The notes under the pieces were generated by a model, which searched no databases, had not been told where the DNA came from, and was given only the letters and a program-made list of their open reading frames with translations. Positions 32,419 through 40,479 of a DNA stretch of 64,000 nucleotides are shown one piece after another. The translations under genes were made by a program, and so were the position numbers. Where the stretch lies: NCBI GenBank assembly GCA_964485345.1, contig CAZAJB010000001.1, positions 55,161 to 119,160 of the forward strand, read 5' to 3'. Within the stretch, counting starts at the first letter, position 1. Each line of letters begins with the position of its first letter. This stretch comes from UBA5420 sp964485345 (GTDB taxonomy: Bacteria; Bacillota; Limnochordia; Darwinibacteriales; Darwinibacteriaceae).

Positions 32419-34005
32419 TTACCCAGCAAGAGGTCCGGCTTTTCGAACTTCAGGTGCTAGGTCCGCATACTTACTCCTGAAATTGGCCTGAAAGGCCAGG
32501 GCCAACTCTTGGGCCTTCGCATCATAAGCCTCTTGGTCTGTCCATGTCTGGCGCGGATCGAGAATTTGTTCTGGGATTTCTGGACAGCTCGCTGGTACCT
32601 TAAAGCCAAAGATGGGATCAATCCGGGTCTCCACATCATCAAGCGCTCCGGATAAGGCCATGGTGACCATTTGCCTCGTGTACTTCAGCGAAATTCTCTC
32701 GCCAACTCCATAGGGACCACCAGACCAACCGGTGTTAATCAAGTACACCTTAGCTCCATAGAGGTTGACCCGGTCCTTAAGCATTGTAGCATATGCCAAG
32801 GGACTAAGCGGCAAGAAGGGTTCACCAAAGCAGGAGGAAAACGTTGCCTCCGGCTGTTTGATTCCTCTTTCGGTACCTGCTAGTTTACTGGTGTAGCCGG
32901 AAATAAAGTGATACATGATCTGTTCGTCTTCTAAGATACTGATCGGCGGTAGCACTCCAAAAGCATCAGCTGTCAAAAAAACAACAGCCTTAGGGTGACC
33001 TGCCACGCTAGGATCAACTCGACCTGGAATGTAATCGAGGGGATAAGCGCAGCGAGTGTTTTCGGTCAGAGAACTATTGTCATAGTCGGCCGCCTGATCA
33101 TAGGGATCTAGAACTACGTTCTCCAAAACCGATCCAAATTGAATCGCATTCCAAATTTGCGGTTCGTGCTCCTTCGAGAGATTAATGCACTTTGCATAGC
33201 AGCCACCTTCGAGATTGAAGATACCACGGGTGGACCATCCGTGCTCATCATCCCCAACGAGCTGCCTTTTCGCATCTGCGGAAAGCGTAGTCTTGCCTGT
33301 GCCAGAAAGACCGAAAAAGAGGGCCGTCCTCCCGTCTTGTCCCACATTAGCAGAACAGTGCATAGGCAATACACCTTGTGCTGGGAGCAGGTAATTCATC
33401 ACCGAGAAAATCGACTTCTTGATCTCGCCAGCATAGGCCGTTCCACCAATCAGTACGACTCTTTCCTTAAACGAAACAATAACGAAAGCCTCCGAATTTG
33501 TACCATCGCGTTCAGGCACTGCCTGCAAGCCCGGTACGGCAATTACGGTAAAGTCAGGTTGATGGGATTCTAGCTCATGACGTGATGGACGAATGAACAA
33601 TTGGCGCGCAAAAAGATTCTGCCATGCATGCTGGTTGATCACGCGCAAAGACATCTGATGTTCGGGATCCGCCCCCACATAGCCATCAAATACAAACAGC
33701 TCATCGAGGTGCTCGAGATACTCTAGGGTCATCTGGTACATCTTGTGGAATCTTTCTTCACTGAATGGAACATTGACAGGACCCCATGCTACAGAATCCC
33801 GCGTAATTTCGTCCTTCACAATAAACTTATCCTGTGGGGATCTTCCGGTGTACTTTCCTGTGGATGTCGAAAACGCACCTGTAGAGGAAAACCTGCCTTC
33901 GCCTCTCTTAACGGCTGCCTCAGTTAATTGGGCTGCGGCCAAGTTAAAACGAGTACTAGGCCCCTTGAGCACTGCTTCTAAGCGCAGCGGTGTTTTTTCT
34001 GCCAT
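32419..34005 (-). CDS. pckA: Phosphoenolpyruvate carboxykinase (ATP)
   Basis: Interconverts oxaloacetate and phosphoenolpyruvate with ATP/ADP, gluconeogenic in most bacteria and CO2-fixing in some anaerobes. Seen: KYTGRSPQDKFIV, RQLFIRP, MHCSANVG, the P-loop GLSGTGKTTLSAD (residues 232-244), DDEHGWS and FLTADAFGVLPPI. 528 residues, normal for the ATP type; the GTP type lacks this P-loop form. Only 25 nt separate it from degV upstream, so they are probably co-transcribed. It links to the amino-acid-degrading genes in the window by supplying PEP from dicarboxylic acids. Confidence 0.96.
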   Translation of the reverse strand: MAEKTPLRLEAVLKGPSTRFNLAAAQLTEAAVKRGEGRFSSTGAFSTSTGKYTGRSPQDKFIVKDEITRDSVAWGPVNVPFSEERFHKMYQMTLEYLEHLDELFVFDGYVGADPEHQMSLRVINQHAWQNLFARQLFIRPSRHELESHQPDFTVIAVPGLQAVPERDGTNSEAFVIVSFKERVVLIGGTAYAGEIKKSIFSVMNYLLPAQGVLPMHCSANVGQDGRTALFFGLSGTGKTTLSADAKRQLVGDDEHGWSTRGIFNLEGGCYAKCINLSKEHEPQIWNAIQFGSVLENVVLDPYDQAADYDNSSLTENTRCAYPLDYIPGRVDPSVAGHPKAVVFLTADAFGVLPPISILEDEQIMYHFISGYTSKLAGTERGIKQPEATFSSCFGEPFLPLSPLAYATMLKDRVNLYGAKVYLINTGWSGGPYGVGERISLKYTRQMVTMALSGALDDVETRIDPIFGFKVPASCPEIPEQILDPRQTWTDQEAYDAKAQELALAFQANFRSKYADLAPEVRKAGPLAG

Positions 34006-34030
34006 TTACGAATATACCTCCCTCAAGACA

Positions 34031-34879
34031 CTACTCTGCCGGATAGACAACGAATCCTAGAGTCCCAGGACCTGTGTGTACGCCAATCACGGGACTAACA
34101 TGGCTCATGAGCACTTCAGCAACGTTACCATGTTTCTTGATGCGCTCCATAAGCTCTTGAGCCTCTCCTAAGGCAGCACCATGACAAACCGCCACATTGT
34201 GCATGGGTTTGGCCAGATGCCCTTTGATCGTCTCAAACATTCGATCAACAGATTTCTTGCGTCCGCGCACTTTAGCATGGGTCGTGTAAACCCCTTCTTC
34301 GTTGACGGTAATGATCGGTTTGAGGTTGAGCATCTGCCCGAGCGTACCTGCGACCTTACCAATTCTACCCCCTTTTGTGAGGTATTCTAAGGTCTCGAGG
34401 ACAAAGTAGACTCTCATCTTAGCTAGAGTCTCCTGTACATGCGCACACACTGAATCAAAGCTAGCATTCTGCCCTAGCTTTCTAGCAGCCTCTATCACCG
34501 TATAACCTAAGCCCATGGAGATGTTCTTAGAATCGATTACCTTGATCACCAAATCATCTACTTGGTGTGATAGATTCTCAATCAGTTGGCCCGTTCCACT
34601 TAAGCCAGAGGATATGTGAATCGCCAAGACATGCGTAAATCCTTCTTCTTTCAGATGCTCCCATAAGCCAAGAACATCGGCAGGAGACGGTAAGGAGGTG
34701 CTAGGTATCTCGATGGGCAGTCTCCGGTACACCTCTTCTGCGCTTATATCCACTTGGTCCTTGTATTCGGCGTTTTTGTATACAATTCTCAGCGGAACCA
34801 CTTGAATATCATATTGCTCCACAATGTGCCTGGGAGTATCACTCGTGCTGTCTGTCATAATCGCTATCTTCTCTTTCAT
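34031..34879 (-). CDS. degV: DegV family fatty-acid-binding protein
   Basis: 282-residue DegV protein. Family members bind a fatty acid for FakA-dependent phosphorylation (FakB) in Bacillota. Seen: IAIMTDSTSDTP, VPLRIVYKNAEYKD, the lipid-head motif TSLPSPAD (TSQPSP-like), HISSGLSGTGQLIE and the C-terminal VIGVHTGPGTLGFVVY. ATG at 34879 follows GGGAGG. No fakA homologue is in the window. The name covers a large paralogous family, so the exact fatty acid preference is open. Confidence 0.92.
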   Translation of the reverse strand: MKEKIAIMTDSTSDTPRHIVEQYDIQVVPLRIVYKNAEYKDQVDISAEEVYRRLPIEIPSTSLPSPADVLGLWEHLKEEGFTHVLAIHISSGLSGTGQLIENLSHQVDDLVIKVIDSKNISMGLGYTVIEAARKLGQNASFDSVCAHVQETLAKMRVYFVLETLEYLTKGGRIGKVAGTLGQMLNLKPIITVNEEGVYTTHAKVRGRKKSVDRMFETIKGHLAKPMHNVAVCHGAALGEAQELMERIKKHGNVAEVLMSHVSPVIGVHTGPGTLGFVVYPAE

Positions 34880-34934
34880 GTTTCCCTCCCGTCTGAACCC
34901 ACGTTACAACTTCCTCACAAAAACGATAAACCCT

Positions 34935-35216
34935 TTAATTCAACTCTATATCCACTTGGATTACCTCCCAATTTGGCTCAGCATCCAGAAAATTCAGCAG
35001 ATACTGTAACTGGCGTTCTATATGTTCTCGACTGTCACCGATACAAGCTACTCCAATTGTAGCCCTCTGCCATAGATCCTCGCTATGTAACTCAGCAATA
35101 GATACATTAAAGCGGTTTTGAACCTTGGCAATCATGCTCTTTACAACTCGTCTCTTATCTTTCAATGAGGTAGCTCCAGGGATATAGACCTGCACGGACA
35201 GTGTTCCAACAAGCAT
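34935..35216 (-). CDS. ylxP: YlxP-like DUF503 protein
   Basis: 93-residue DUF503 protein, a small alpha/beta fold found next to ribosome and translation genes in many Bacillota. Seen: MLVGTLSVQVYIPGATSLKDKR at the start (LKDKRxVVK motif), RFNVSIAELHSEDLWQRATIG and ERQLQYLLNFLD. Function unknown; it is usually near rbfA/infB, here it follows the tRNA thiolase gene mnmA instead. The ATG at 35216 sits 7 nt after GGAGG, which itself overlaps the mnmA stop region. Confidence 0.9.
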   Translation of the reverse strand: MLVGTLSVQVYIPGATSLKDKRRVVKSMIAKVQNRFNVSIAELHSEDLWQRATIGVACIGDSREHIERQLQYLLNFLDAEPNWEVIQVDIELN

Positions 35217-35227
35217 CCTTCTACCTC

Positions 35228-36292
35228 CTACCAAGTCTCCTCAATCGTGCCGCCCCCTAGGCACACAGGTCCATCATAAAAGACCACTGCCTGACCGGGA
35301 GTAATCGCCCTTTGCTTCTGGTGGAATTCAACGTCTGCGCCCTTGCCTGCAAGACGCACCGTGACATCTTGGTCAGGCTGGCGGTAGCGAAACTTGGCTG
35401 TGCAGGTAAAGTGCGACGCCGGTTCCTTGCCTGAAACCCAACTGAGATTGAGGGCTCTGAGGCCAGCTGTGTATAGTGCGGGGTGTTCCCCACCTTGGGC
35501 TACCAAAAGGGTGTTTGTCCCTAGATCCTTGCCCACAACAAACCAAGGCTCACCAGCTCCCCCAATACCTAACCCCTTGCGCTGGCCTAATGTATGATAC
35601 ATCAGGCCGTCATGGTATCCTTTGAGTTCGCCATCGATAGTTCGCATTTGCCCGGGCTGCGCCGGCAAGTACTGGGATAGAAATGCCTTGAAGTCCTTTT
35701 CACCGATAAAACAGATCCCCGTACTATCCTTCTTTCTGGCTGTGGCCAAACTGGCGGCAACCGCTCTTTCCCTTACCTCTCTTTTTTTCATATTGCCTAT
35801 GGGAAAGAGCGTCTTGGAGAGCTGCTCTTGACCCAAAGTATAGAGGAAGTAGGACTGATCTTTGCCCTGATCCTTCCCCCTCAGCAGGGTAATCGAATCG
35901 GATTCGTGACCGACTTGGGCGTAGTGACCGGTGGCCAGGAAGTCTGCCTCGAGCTGCATGGCCTTTTCCAAGAACGCTTTAAACTTGATCTCCTTGTTGC
36001 ACATTACGTCTGGATTAGGAGTACGACCCTTCTTGTATTCTTCGAGAAAGTAAACAAAGACCCGATCCCAGTATTCTCGTTCAAAGTTGACAGTGTAATA
36101 CGGTATATCAATCTGATCGCAGACGCGCCTGACATCATCATAATCAGCGTCCGCCGTACAGGCACCAGTCTCATCCTGGTCATCCCAGTTCTTCATAAAG
36201 ATACCGATTACATCATAACCCGCTTCTTTGAGTACTAGGGCCGCTACCGAAGAATCAACCCCCCCTGACATTCCAATAACCACTCGTGGCAC
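35228..36292 (-). CDS. mnmA: tRNA 2-thiouridine(34) synthase
   Basis: Thiolates U34 of tRNA-Lys, -Glu and -Gln using ATP and persulfide sulfur. Seen: the PP-loop GMSGGVDSSVAA (residues 7-18), the two catalytic cysteines Cys98 (NPDVMCNKE) and Cys194 (STGICFIGE), ATGHYAQVG and YHTLGQRKGLGIGG. 354 residues, full length. It lies 15 nt after the second ABC exporter gene and 11 nt before ylxP. A cysteine-desulfurase partner is not encoded in the window. Confidence 0.95.
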   Translation of the reverse strand: MPRVVIGMSGGVDSSVAALVLKEAGYDVIGIFMKNWDDQDETGACTADADYDDVRRVCDQIDIPYYTVNFEREYWDRVFVYFLEEYKKGRTPNPDVMCNKEIKFKAFLEKAMQLEADFLATGHYAQVGHESDSITLLRGKDQGKDQSYFLYTLGQEQLSKTLFPIGNMKKREVRERAVAASLATARKKDSTGICFIGEKDFKAFLSQYLPAQPGQMRTIDGELKGYHDGLMYHTLGQRKGLGIGGAGEPWFVVGKDLGTNTLLVAQGGEHPALYTAGLRALNLSWVSGKEPASHFTCTAKFRYRQPDQDVTVRLAGKGADVEFHQKQRAITPGQAVVFYDGPVCLGGGTIEETW

Positions 36293-36307
36293 AACTCCAC
36301 CCCGTCT

Positions 36308-38173
36308 CTATGCCATGGCTGCCACAAACTGACTGTTGTAAAGCTCAGCGTAAAATCCATTTTGGGCAAGTAACGCTTGATGCGTTCCCTGTTCGATAAT
36401 CTCGCCCTGATTGATCACTAAAATCCGATCTGCATCAAGAATCGTTGATAAACGGTGGGCAATCACAAAGCTCGTGCGCCCTTCCATTAAGCGAGCCATG
36501 GCCTCTTGAATCAGACGTTCCGTACGAGTATCCACAGAACTTGTTGCTTCATCCAGAATCAGGACAGCTGGGTCAGCGAGAATCGCCCTGGCAATCGTCA
36601 ACAGCTGTCTTTGACCCTGGGAGATACCGGAAGCATCCTCGGTTAAGACTGTGTCATACCCCTGAGGCAGTGTCCGCACAAAGTGATCTACATGAGCCGC
36701 CTCAGCGGCCGCGATAACGTCCTCGTCAGTCGCTCCCTCTCGCCCGTAGGCAATGTTCTCACTAATTGTCCCTTCAAAAAGCCAGGTATCCTGTAGCACC
36801 ATGCCAAACATGGTGCGTAGGTTACTCCGCTTGATTTGGAGAATATCGTGACCGTCAAAGGTAATGGTTCCCTGATTCACATCATAGAACCGCATCAACA
36901 GATTCACCAAGGTTGTTTTTCCTGCACCCGTTGGACCCACAATAGCAATCAGCTGGTCTGGCTCCACCTGGAGGTTCAAGTCCTGAAGGACGAGCTTATC
37001 GTCATCATAACCAAAACTCACGCCATGAAGTCCGATCTCGCCCCTCGGTTCTGTAAGGACGTTAGCAGTTGGGGCATCGCCGATTTCTTCCTCTTCATCC
37101 AAGAGCTCGAATACTCGCTCAGCTGCAGCTACTGTCGATTGTAGGGCATTGACAAGGCTGGCGAGCTGGGTGATGGGCATGCCAAACTGTCTTGAGTATT
37201 GCATAAAGGCCTGAACATTGCCTATGGTTATAGTACCTTGCGTAACAAAAATACCACCAACGACAGCGATCATCACATAACCGATATTACCCACAAAGCG
37301 AACGAGTGGCATGATGGTGCCCGAGACAAATTGAGCTTTCCAGCCATTGGCGTAGAGTTCTTCATTGACCCCCTTGAAGGTTTCCTCCGCTTGACCCTCT
37401 AGGCCATAAGCTTTAACAATGGTGTGTCCCGTCAGCGTTTCCTCTACATGTCCGTTGAGCTGGCCGAGAATGCTCTGTTGACGGATGAAAAACTTCTGCG
37501 ATCGAGAGGCAATAAAAAAGCTGATTCCTGCGCTGAGCGGCAACATGGCCACGGTAAGCAGAGTAAGGATGGGACTAATTGTCAGCATCATAATTGTAAC
37601 ACCAATAATGCTAATTAGCGAGGACATCATGTCAATGACACCTTGCTGCAGACTCTGGCTAATCACATCTACATCATTTGTAAAACGGCTCAAGGTATCG
37701 CCATGGGACGTAGAGTCATAGTACTTCAGAGGCAGGCGACTCAACTTCTGGTTGACATCCTTGCGCAGGGTATACACAGTCTTCTGTGCCACATTCACCA
37801 TGACGATCTGTTGGATGTAGCCAAAAATGGCGCTGAACAGATACACAATGCCCAAGAAGATCAAAATGCGCAGTATGGCAGCGAAATCCACGCCTGCACC
37901 TGGTAAGCCTTCTAGTTTGGCCAACATTCCTGCAAAAAGAATCGTAGTCCCCTGACCTAGGATTTTCGGACTCAAGATAGAAAATAACGTGCTAAGAATG
38001 GTGGCGAAAAACACCGTGATTAGGCTCCACTTATATCCGGCCATGTAGCGAGCTAAACGCCTTATGGTTCCCCTAAAGTCCTTAGCCTTCTCGACTGGCT
38101 GCCCGATGCCGCGTGGCCCAAACCCACCGCCGCCCCCACCCTTAGCACCTTTTCTCTCACTTTTTGTGCTCAC
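36308..38173 (-). CDS. ABC exporter half-transporter B (catalytically complete site)
   Basis: 621-residue half-transporter, six membrane segments (residues ~55-340) fused to a C-terminal ATPase. Seen: Walker A GPTGAGKTTLVN, signature GISQGQRQLLTIARA (SQGQ in place of SGGQ), Walker B VLILDEATSSVDT with the catalytic Glu, and FVIAHRLSTI. A Gly-rich N-terminal tail (GGGGGFGPRGIG) is present, common in YfiC/LmrA-like subunits. It pairs with the 575-residue partner whose Walker B is degenerate, the arrangement of heterodimeric drug exporters of the BmrCD/TM287-288 type. ATG overlaps the partner's stop by 4 nt. Substrate unknown; MarR control suggests toxic or antimicrobial molecules. Confidence 0.9.
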   Translation of the reverse strand: MSTKSERKGAKGGGGGGFGPRGIGQPVEKAKDFRGTIRRLARYMAGYKWSLITVFFATILSTLFSILSPKILGQGTTILFAGMLAKLEGLPGAGVDFAAILRILIFLGIVYLFSAIFGYIQQIVMVNVAQKTVYTLRKDVNQKLSRLPLKYYDSTSHGDTLSRFTNDVDVISQSLQQGVIDMMSSLISIIGVTIMMLTISPILTLLTVAMLPLSAGISFFIASRSQKFFIRQQSILGQLNGHVEETLTGHTIVKAYGLEGQAEETFKGVNEELYANGWKAQFVSGTIMPLVRFVGNIGYVMIAVVGGIFVTQGTITIGNVQAFMQYSRQFGMPITQLASLVNALQSTVAAAERVFELLDEEEEIGDAPTANVLTEPRGEIGLHGVSFGYDDDKLVLQDLNLQVEPDQLIAIVGPTGAGKTTLVNLLMRFYDVNQGTITFDGHDILQIKRSNLRTMFGMVLQDTWLFEGTISENIAYGREGATDEDVIAAAEAAHVDHFVRTLPQGYDTVLTEDASGISQGQRQLLTIARAILADPAVLILDEATSSVDTRTERLIQEAMARLMEGRTSFVIAHRLSTILDADRILVINQGEIIEQGTHQALLAQNGFYAELYNSQFVAAMA

Positions 38174-39897
38174 GAGACAGCCTCCTCTCCAAACTGCGAC
38201 GCAACAATTTCCTGATACACTCTGCAGTCTGCTAAGAGCGTTCGATGCGTTCCTTGCCCTACAATTCTGCCCTCATCAAGCACAATAATCTGGTCCGCAT
38301 GTAGGATGGTACTCACCCGTTGTGCCACAACGATGATGGTAGCTTTCTCGGCTGTCTTGGCTAACTCAGAGCGCAAGCGAGCATCTGTCTTGTAATCCAG
38401 GGCAGAAAAGGTATCGTCAAGCAAGTACACTTTGGGTTGGCGAACCACGGCTCTAGCGATGGAAAGCCTCTGCTTCTGGCCTCCGGACACATTGGTTCCG
38501 CCTTGAGCAATATAGCTGTCATAACCGTCTTCGCGCTCGCCAACAAACTCTGCCGCTTGGGCCACACGAGCCGCTTCCTGAATTTCTTCATCCGTAGCCT
38601 GGCGTTTACCACCTCGAATATTGGAGGCAATCGTCCCCGAAAAGAGCATTGCCTGCTGCGGAACATAGCCTAGGTAAGAACGCAAGTCTTGCTGCCCCAG
38701 ATTTCTCAGATCCACGCCGTCGAGGGTGATTGCTCCACTCTGCGGATCATGAAAGCGCGGAATGAGATCCAGAATCGTGGATTTTCCTGACCCAGTTCCA
38801 CCGATAATGGCCGTTGTTTCGCCGGGATTCGCAGTAAACGTGATATTGCTCAAGACCGGTTCGGCAGCGCCAGGATAGCGAAACGTCACATCGTCAAACC
38901 GGACGACACCAAGTGCAGATTCTAGCATGTCTGGATGAGGGGGATCCTGAATGGATACGTCAGTATCAAGAACCTCCACAATCCGTTCCGCAGAGGCCGA
39001 TGCCCTTGGCAGCATCACAAAGAGCATAGAGAGCATCATCACCGCCATAAATATCTGCATCGTGTATTGCAGAAACGCCATCAAATCGCCTACCTGCATA
39101 ACGCCTAGATCAATGCGCTGCGCTGCAAACCAGATGATCACGATATTTGTGAAGTTAATGATCAAACCCAGAACAGGCATTAAAGTTACCATCAGACGGC
39201 CGACTTGAAGGGACGTGTCGGTAAGGTCTCGATTGGAAACATCAAAGCGAGCCTGTTCATGCTCCCCTCGATCAAAGGCCCTGATTACCCGCACACCCAT
39301 CAATTGCTCCCGAAGGACCAAATTAAGTCCATCGATTTTTTGCTGCAAACTCTTGAAAAGCGGCACACCCTTTTTGATCACAACCGCAATCACAACAGCA
39401 ATCACCGGAATCAAACCGAGCAGAATCAGCGCTAAACTGGAGTCTTTGCGAACCACCATCAGCACCCCCCCAATGGCCATTAAAGGTGCTCGCACAGCCA
39501 TGCGCATGCTCATGTGGAAGATCTGCTGGATTTGCTGCACGTCGTTCGTTGTACGAGTGATTAAGGATGCCGTTCCGAATTTGTTGAAGTCGCGAGGCGA
39601 AAACTCGCCAACTTTGCGGAATACTCCAAAACGCAGATCCCGTCCAAAACGGGTGGAAGCCCGAGAGGCTAGAAGATTCCCCAAAACCGCGCAAAGCACA
39701 CCGGCCAGGGCTACTGCCAACATAATCCCACCGGTTCTCCAAATCAAAGGAATATTGCCTGTGGCGATACCTTGATCTACAATAACGCTCATCAAATCAG
39801 GCAACCTGAGAGTCGCCATCACTTCCAAGAACACCAAGACCATCACACTGATGATTGTGACCAGGTAAGGCTTAAAGTATGTTTTCAGTCTCCACAT
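38170..39897 (-). CDS. ABC exporter half-transporter A (degenerate catalytic site)
   Basis: 575-residue half-transporter with six membrane segments and a C-terminal ATPase: Walker A GGTGSGKSTILD, signature NVSGGQKQRLSIARA, Walker B VYLLDDTFSALD, and VVAQRVSTI at the switch. The residue after the Walker B Asp is Asp, not Glu, and the switch His is Gln (VAQR), both marks of the degenerate nucleotide site in heterodimeric exporters, while its canonical signature serves the partner's active site. The start overlaps the marR gene by 13 nt, so the regulator and both subunits are one transcript. Confidence 0.9.
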   Translation of the reverse strand: MWRLKTYFKPYLVTIISVMVLVFLEVMATLRLPDLMSVIVDQGIATGNIPLIWRTGGIMLAVALAGVLCAVLGNLLASRASTRFGRDLRFGVFRKVGEFSPRDFNKFGTASLITRTTNDVQQIQQIFHMSMRMAVRAPLMAIGGVLMVVRKDSSLALILLGLIPVIAVVIAVVIKKGVPLFKSLQQKIDGLNLVLREQLMGVRVIRAFDRGEHEQARFDVSNRDLTDTSLQVGRLMVTLMPVLGLIINFTNIVIIWFAAQRIDLGVMQVGDLMAFLQYTMQIFMAVMMLSMLFVMLPRASASAERIVEVLDTDVSIQDPPHPDMLESALGVVRFDDVTFRYPGAAEPVLSNITFTANPGETTAIIGGTGSGKSTILDLIPRFHDPQSGAITLDGVDLRNLGQQDLRSYLGYVPQQAMLFSGTIASNIRGGKRQATDEEIQEAARVAQAAEFVGEREDGYDSYIAQGGTNVSGGQKQRLSIARAVVRQPKVYLLDDTFSALDYKTDARLRSELAKTAEKATIIVVAQRVSTILHADQIIVLDEGRIVGQGTHRTLLADCRVYQEIVASQFGEEAVS

Positions 39898-40364
39898 TGC
39901 GCCCCGCCCCCATCCACATCATCTTGCCTGTTTTCCAAGAATCTCCGTACTCGGCGAGTGATGCGGACCAACTCCTGGGCATCCTCGGCTCCAAGATGGT
40001 CCATGATTTCCTCGATACTTCGCGCGAAAGCCTGCTTGGCTTGGGTCACCAAGGCCAAGCCCTGCTCAGTAGGCCTAACAAACACGACTCTTCGGTCTTC
40101 GTCGTCATTCATTCTCTCCACAAGACCATGTTCTTCGAGGGAGTTTACCAAAGTGGTTACCGTTGGGCGCGTGAGCTTGAGCAACTCACCAAGCTCCGAG
40201 GGTTGAAGACCCGGGCTTTCCTCACTTAGGTGATGATGCAGGAACATCAAAAGCACGAGAGCATTCTTACGAACCGGTAAGGGATCCCCCCGATACCATC
40301 CCTTGTAGCTCCTAAGCCCATGTAGCGTCCCCACCAACTCTATGACAAGATCGGATTCAGACAA
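39885..40364 (-). CDS. MarR-family transcriptional regulator
   Basis: About 159 residues with a winged helix (ALVLLMFLHHHLSEE, LQPSELGELLKLTRPTVTTL, VNSLEEHGLVERMNDDEDRR, VFVRPTEQG), the full MarR pattern. It lies first in the operon with the ABC exporter, mnmA and ylxP, so it likely represses its own exporter and is released by a ligand. The TTG at 40364 is chosen because GGAGTG sits 6 nt upstream; an ATG six codons earlier (40382) has no ribosome site and lies 2 nt from the operator-like palindrome. The ligand is unknown. Confidence 0.88.
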   Translation of the reverse strand: MSESDLVIELVGTLHGLRSYKGWYRGDPLPVRKNALVLLMFLHHHLSEESPGLQPSELGELLKLTRPTVTTLVNSLEEHGLVERMNDDEDRRVVFVRPTEQGLALVTQAKQAFARSIEEIMDHLGAEDAQELVRITRRVRRFLENRQDDVDGGGAQCGD

Positions 40365-40383
40365 GTTAATCACTCCATTCATT

Positions 40384-40407
40384 CATTGGACAAATAATTG
40401 CCTAATG
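40384..40407. promoter_or_regulatory. MarR operator-like palindrome
   Basis: A 24-nt palindrome with ten-base arms (8 of 10 matching: cattggacaa / ttgcctaatg), overlapping the predicted transcription start of the marR-exporter operon. Size and position fit an autoregulatory MarR site. Confidence 0.6.
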
Positions 40408-40412
40408 AAACT

Positions 40413-40441
40413 ATTCTAACCGAAAACTATTTTCTGGTCAA
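40413..40441 (-). promoter_or_regulatory. Sigma-A promoter of the marR-ABC exporter operon
   Basis: Minus strand TTGACC (40441-40436), 17-nt spacer, TAGAAT (40418-40413): near-consensus sigma-A. Its predicted start of transcription (~40406) falls within the palindrome at 40384-40407. Confidence 0.8.
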
Positions 40442-40442
40442 G

Positions 40443-40467
40443 AAAAAAAGCTAGGCTCCCTAGCTTT
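40443..40467 (-). terminator. Intrinsic terminator of tyrS
   Basis: On the minus strand a 9-bp stem (aaagctagg / cctagcttt) with a 3-nt loop, running straight into a 7-nt U tract, 12 nt after the tyrS stop. It abuts the marR promoter. Confidence 0.85.
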
Positions 40468-40479
40468 CTTTCCTTCTGT

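Noticed and set aside
39215..39775. 186-codon plus-strand frame
   Set aside because: Lies wholly antisense to the ABC exporter membrane domain; composition is low-complexity Ser/Arg/Thr, typical of a shadow frame.
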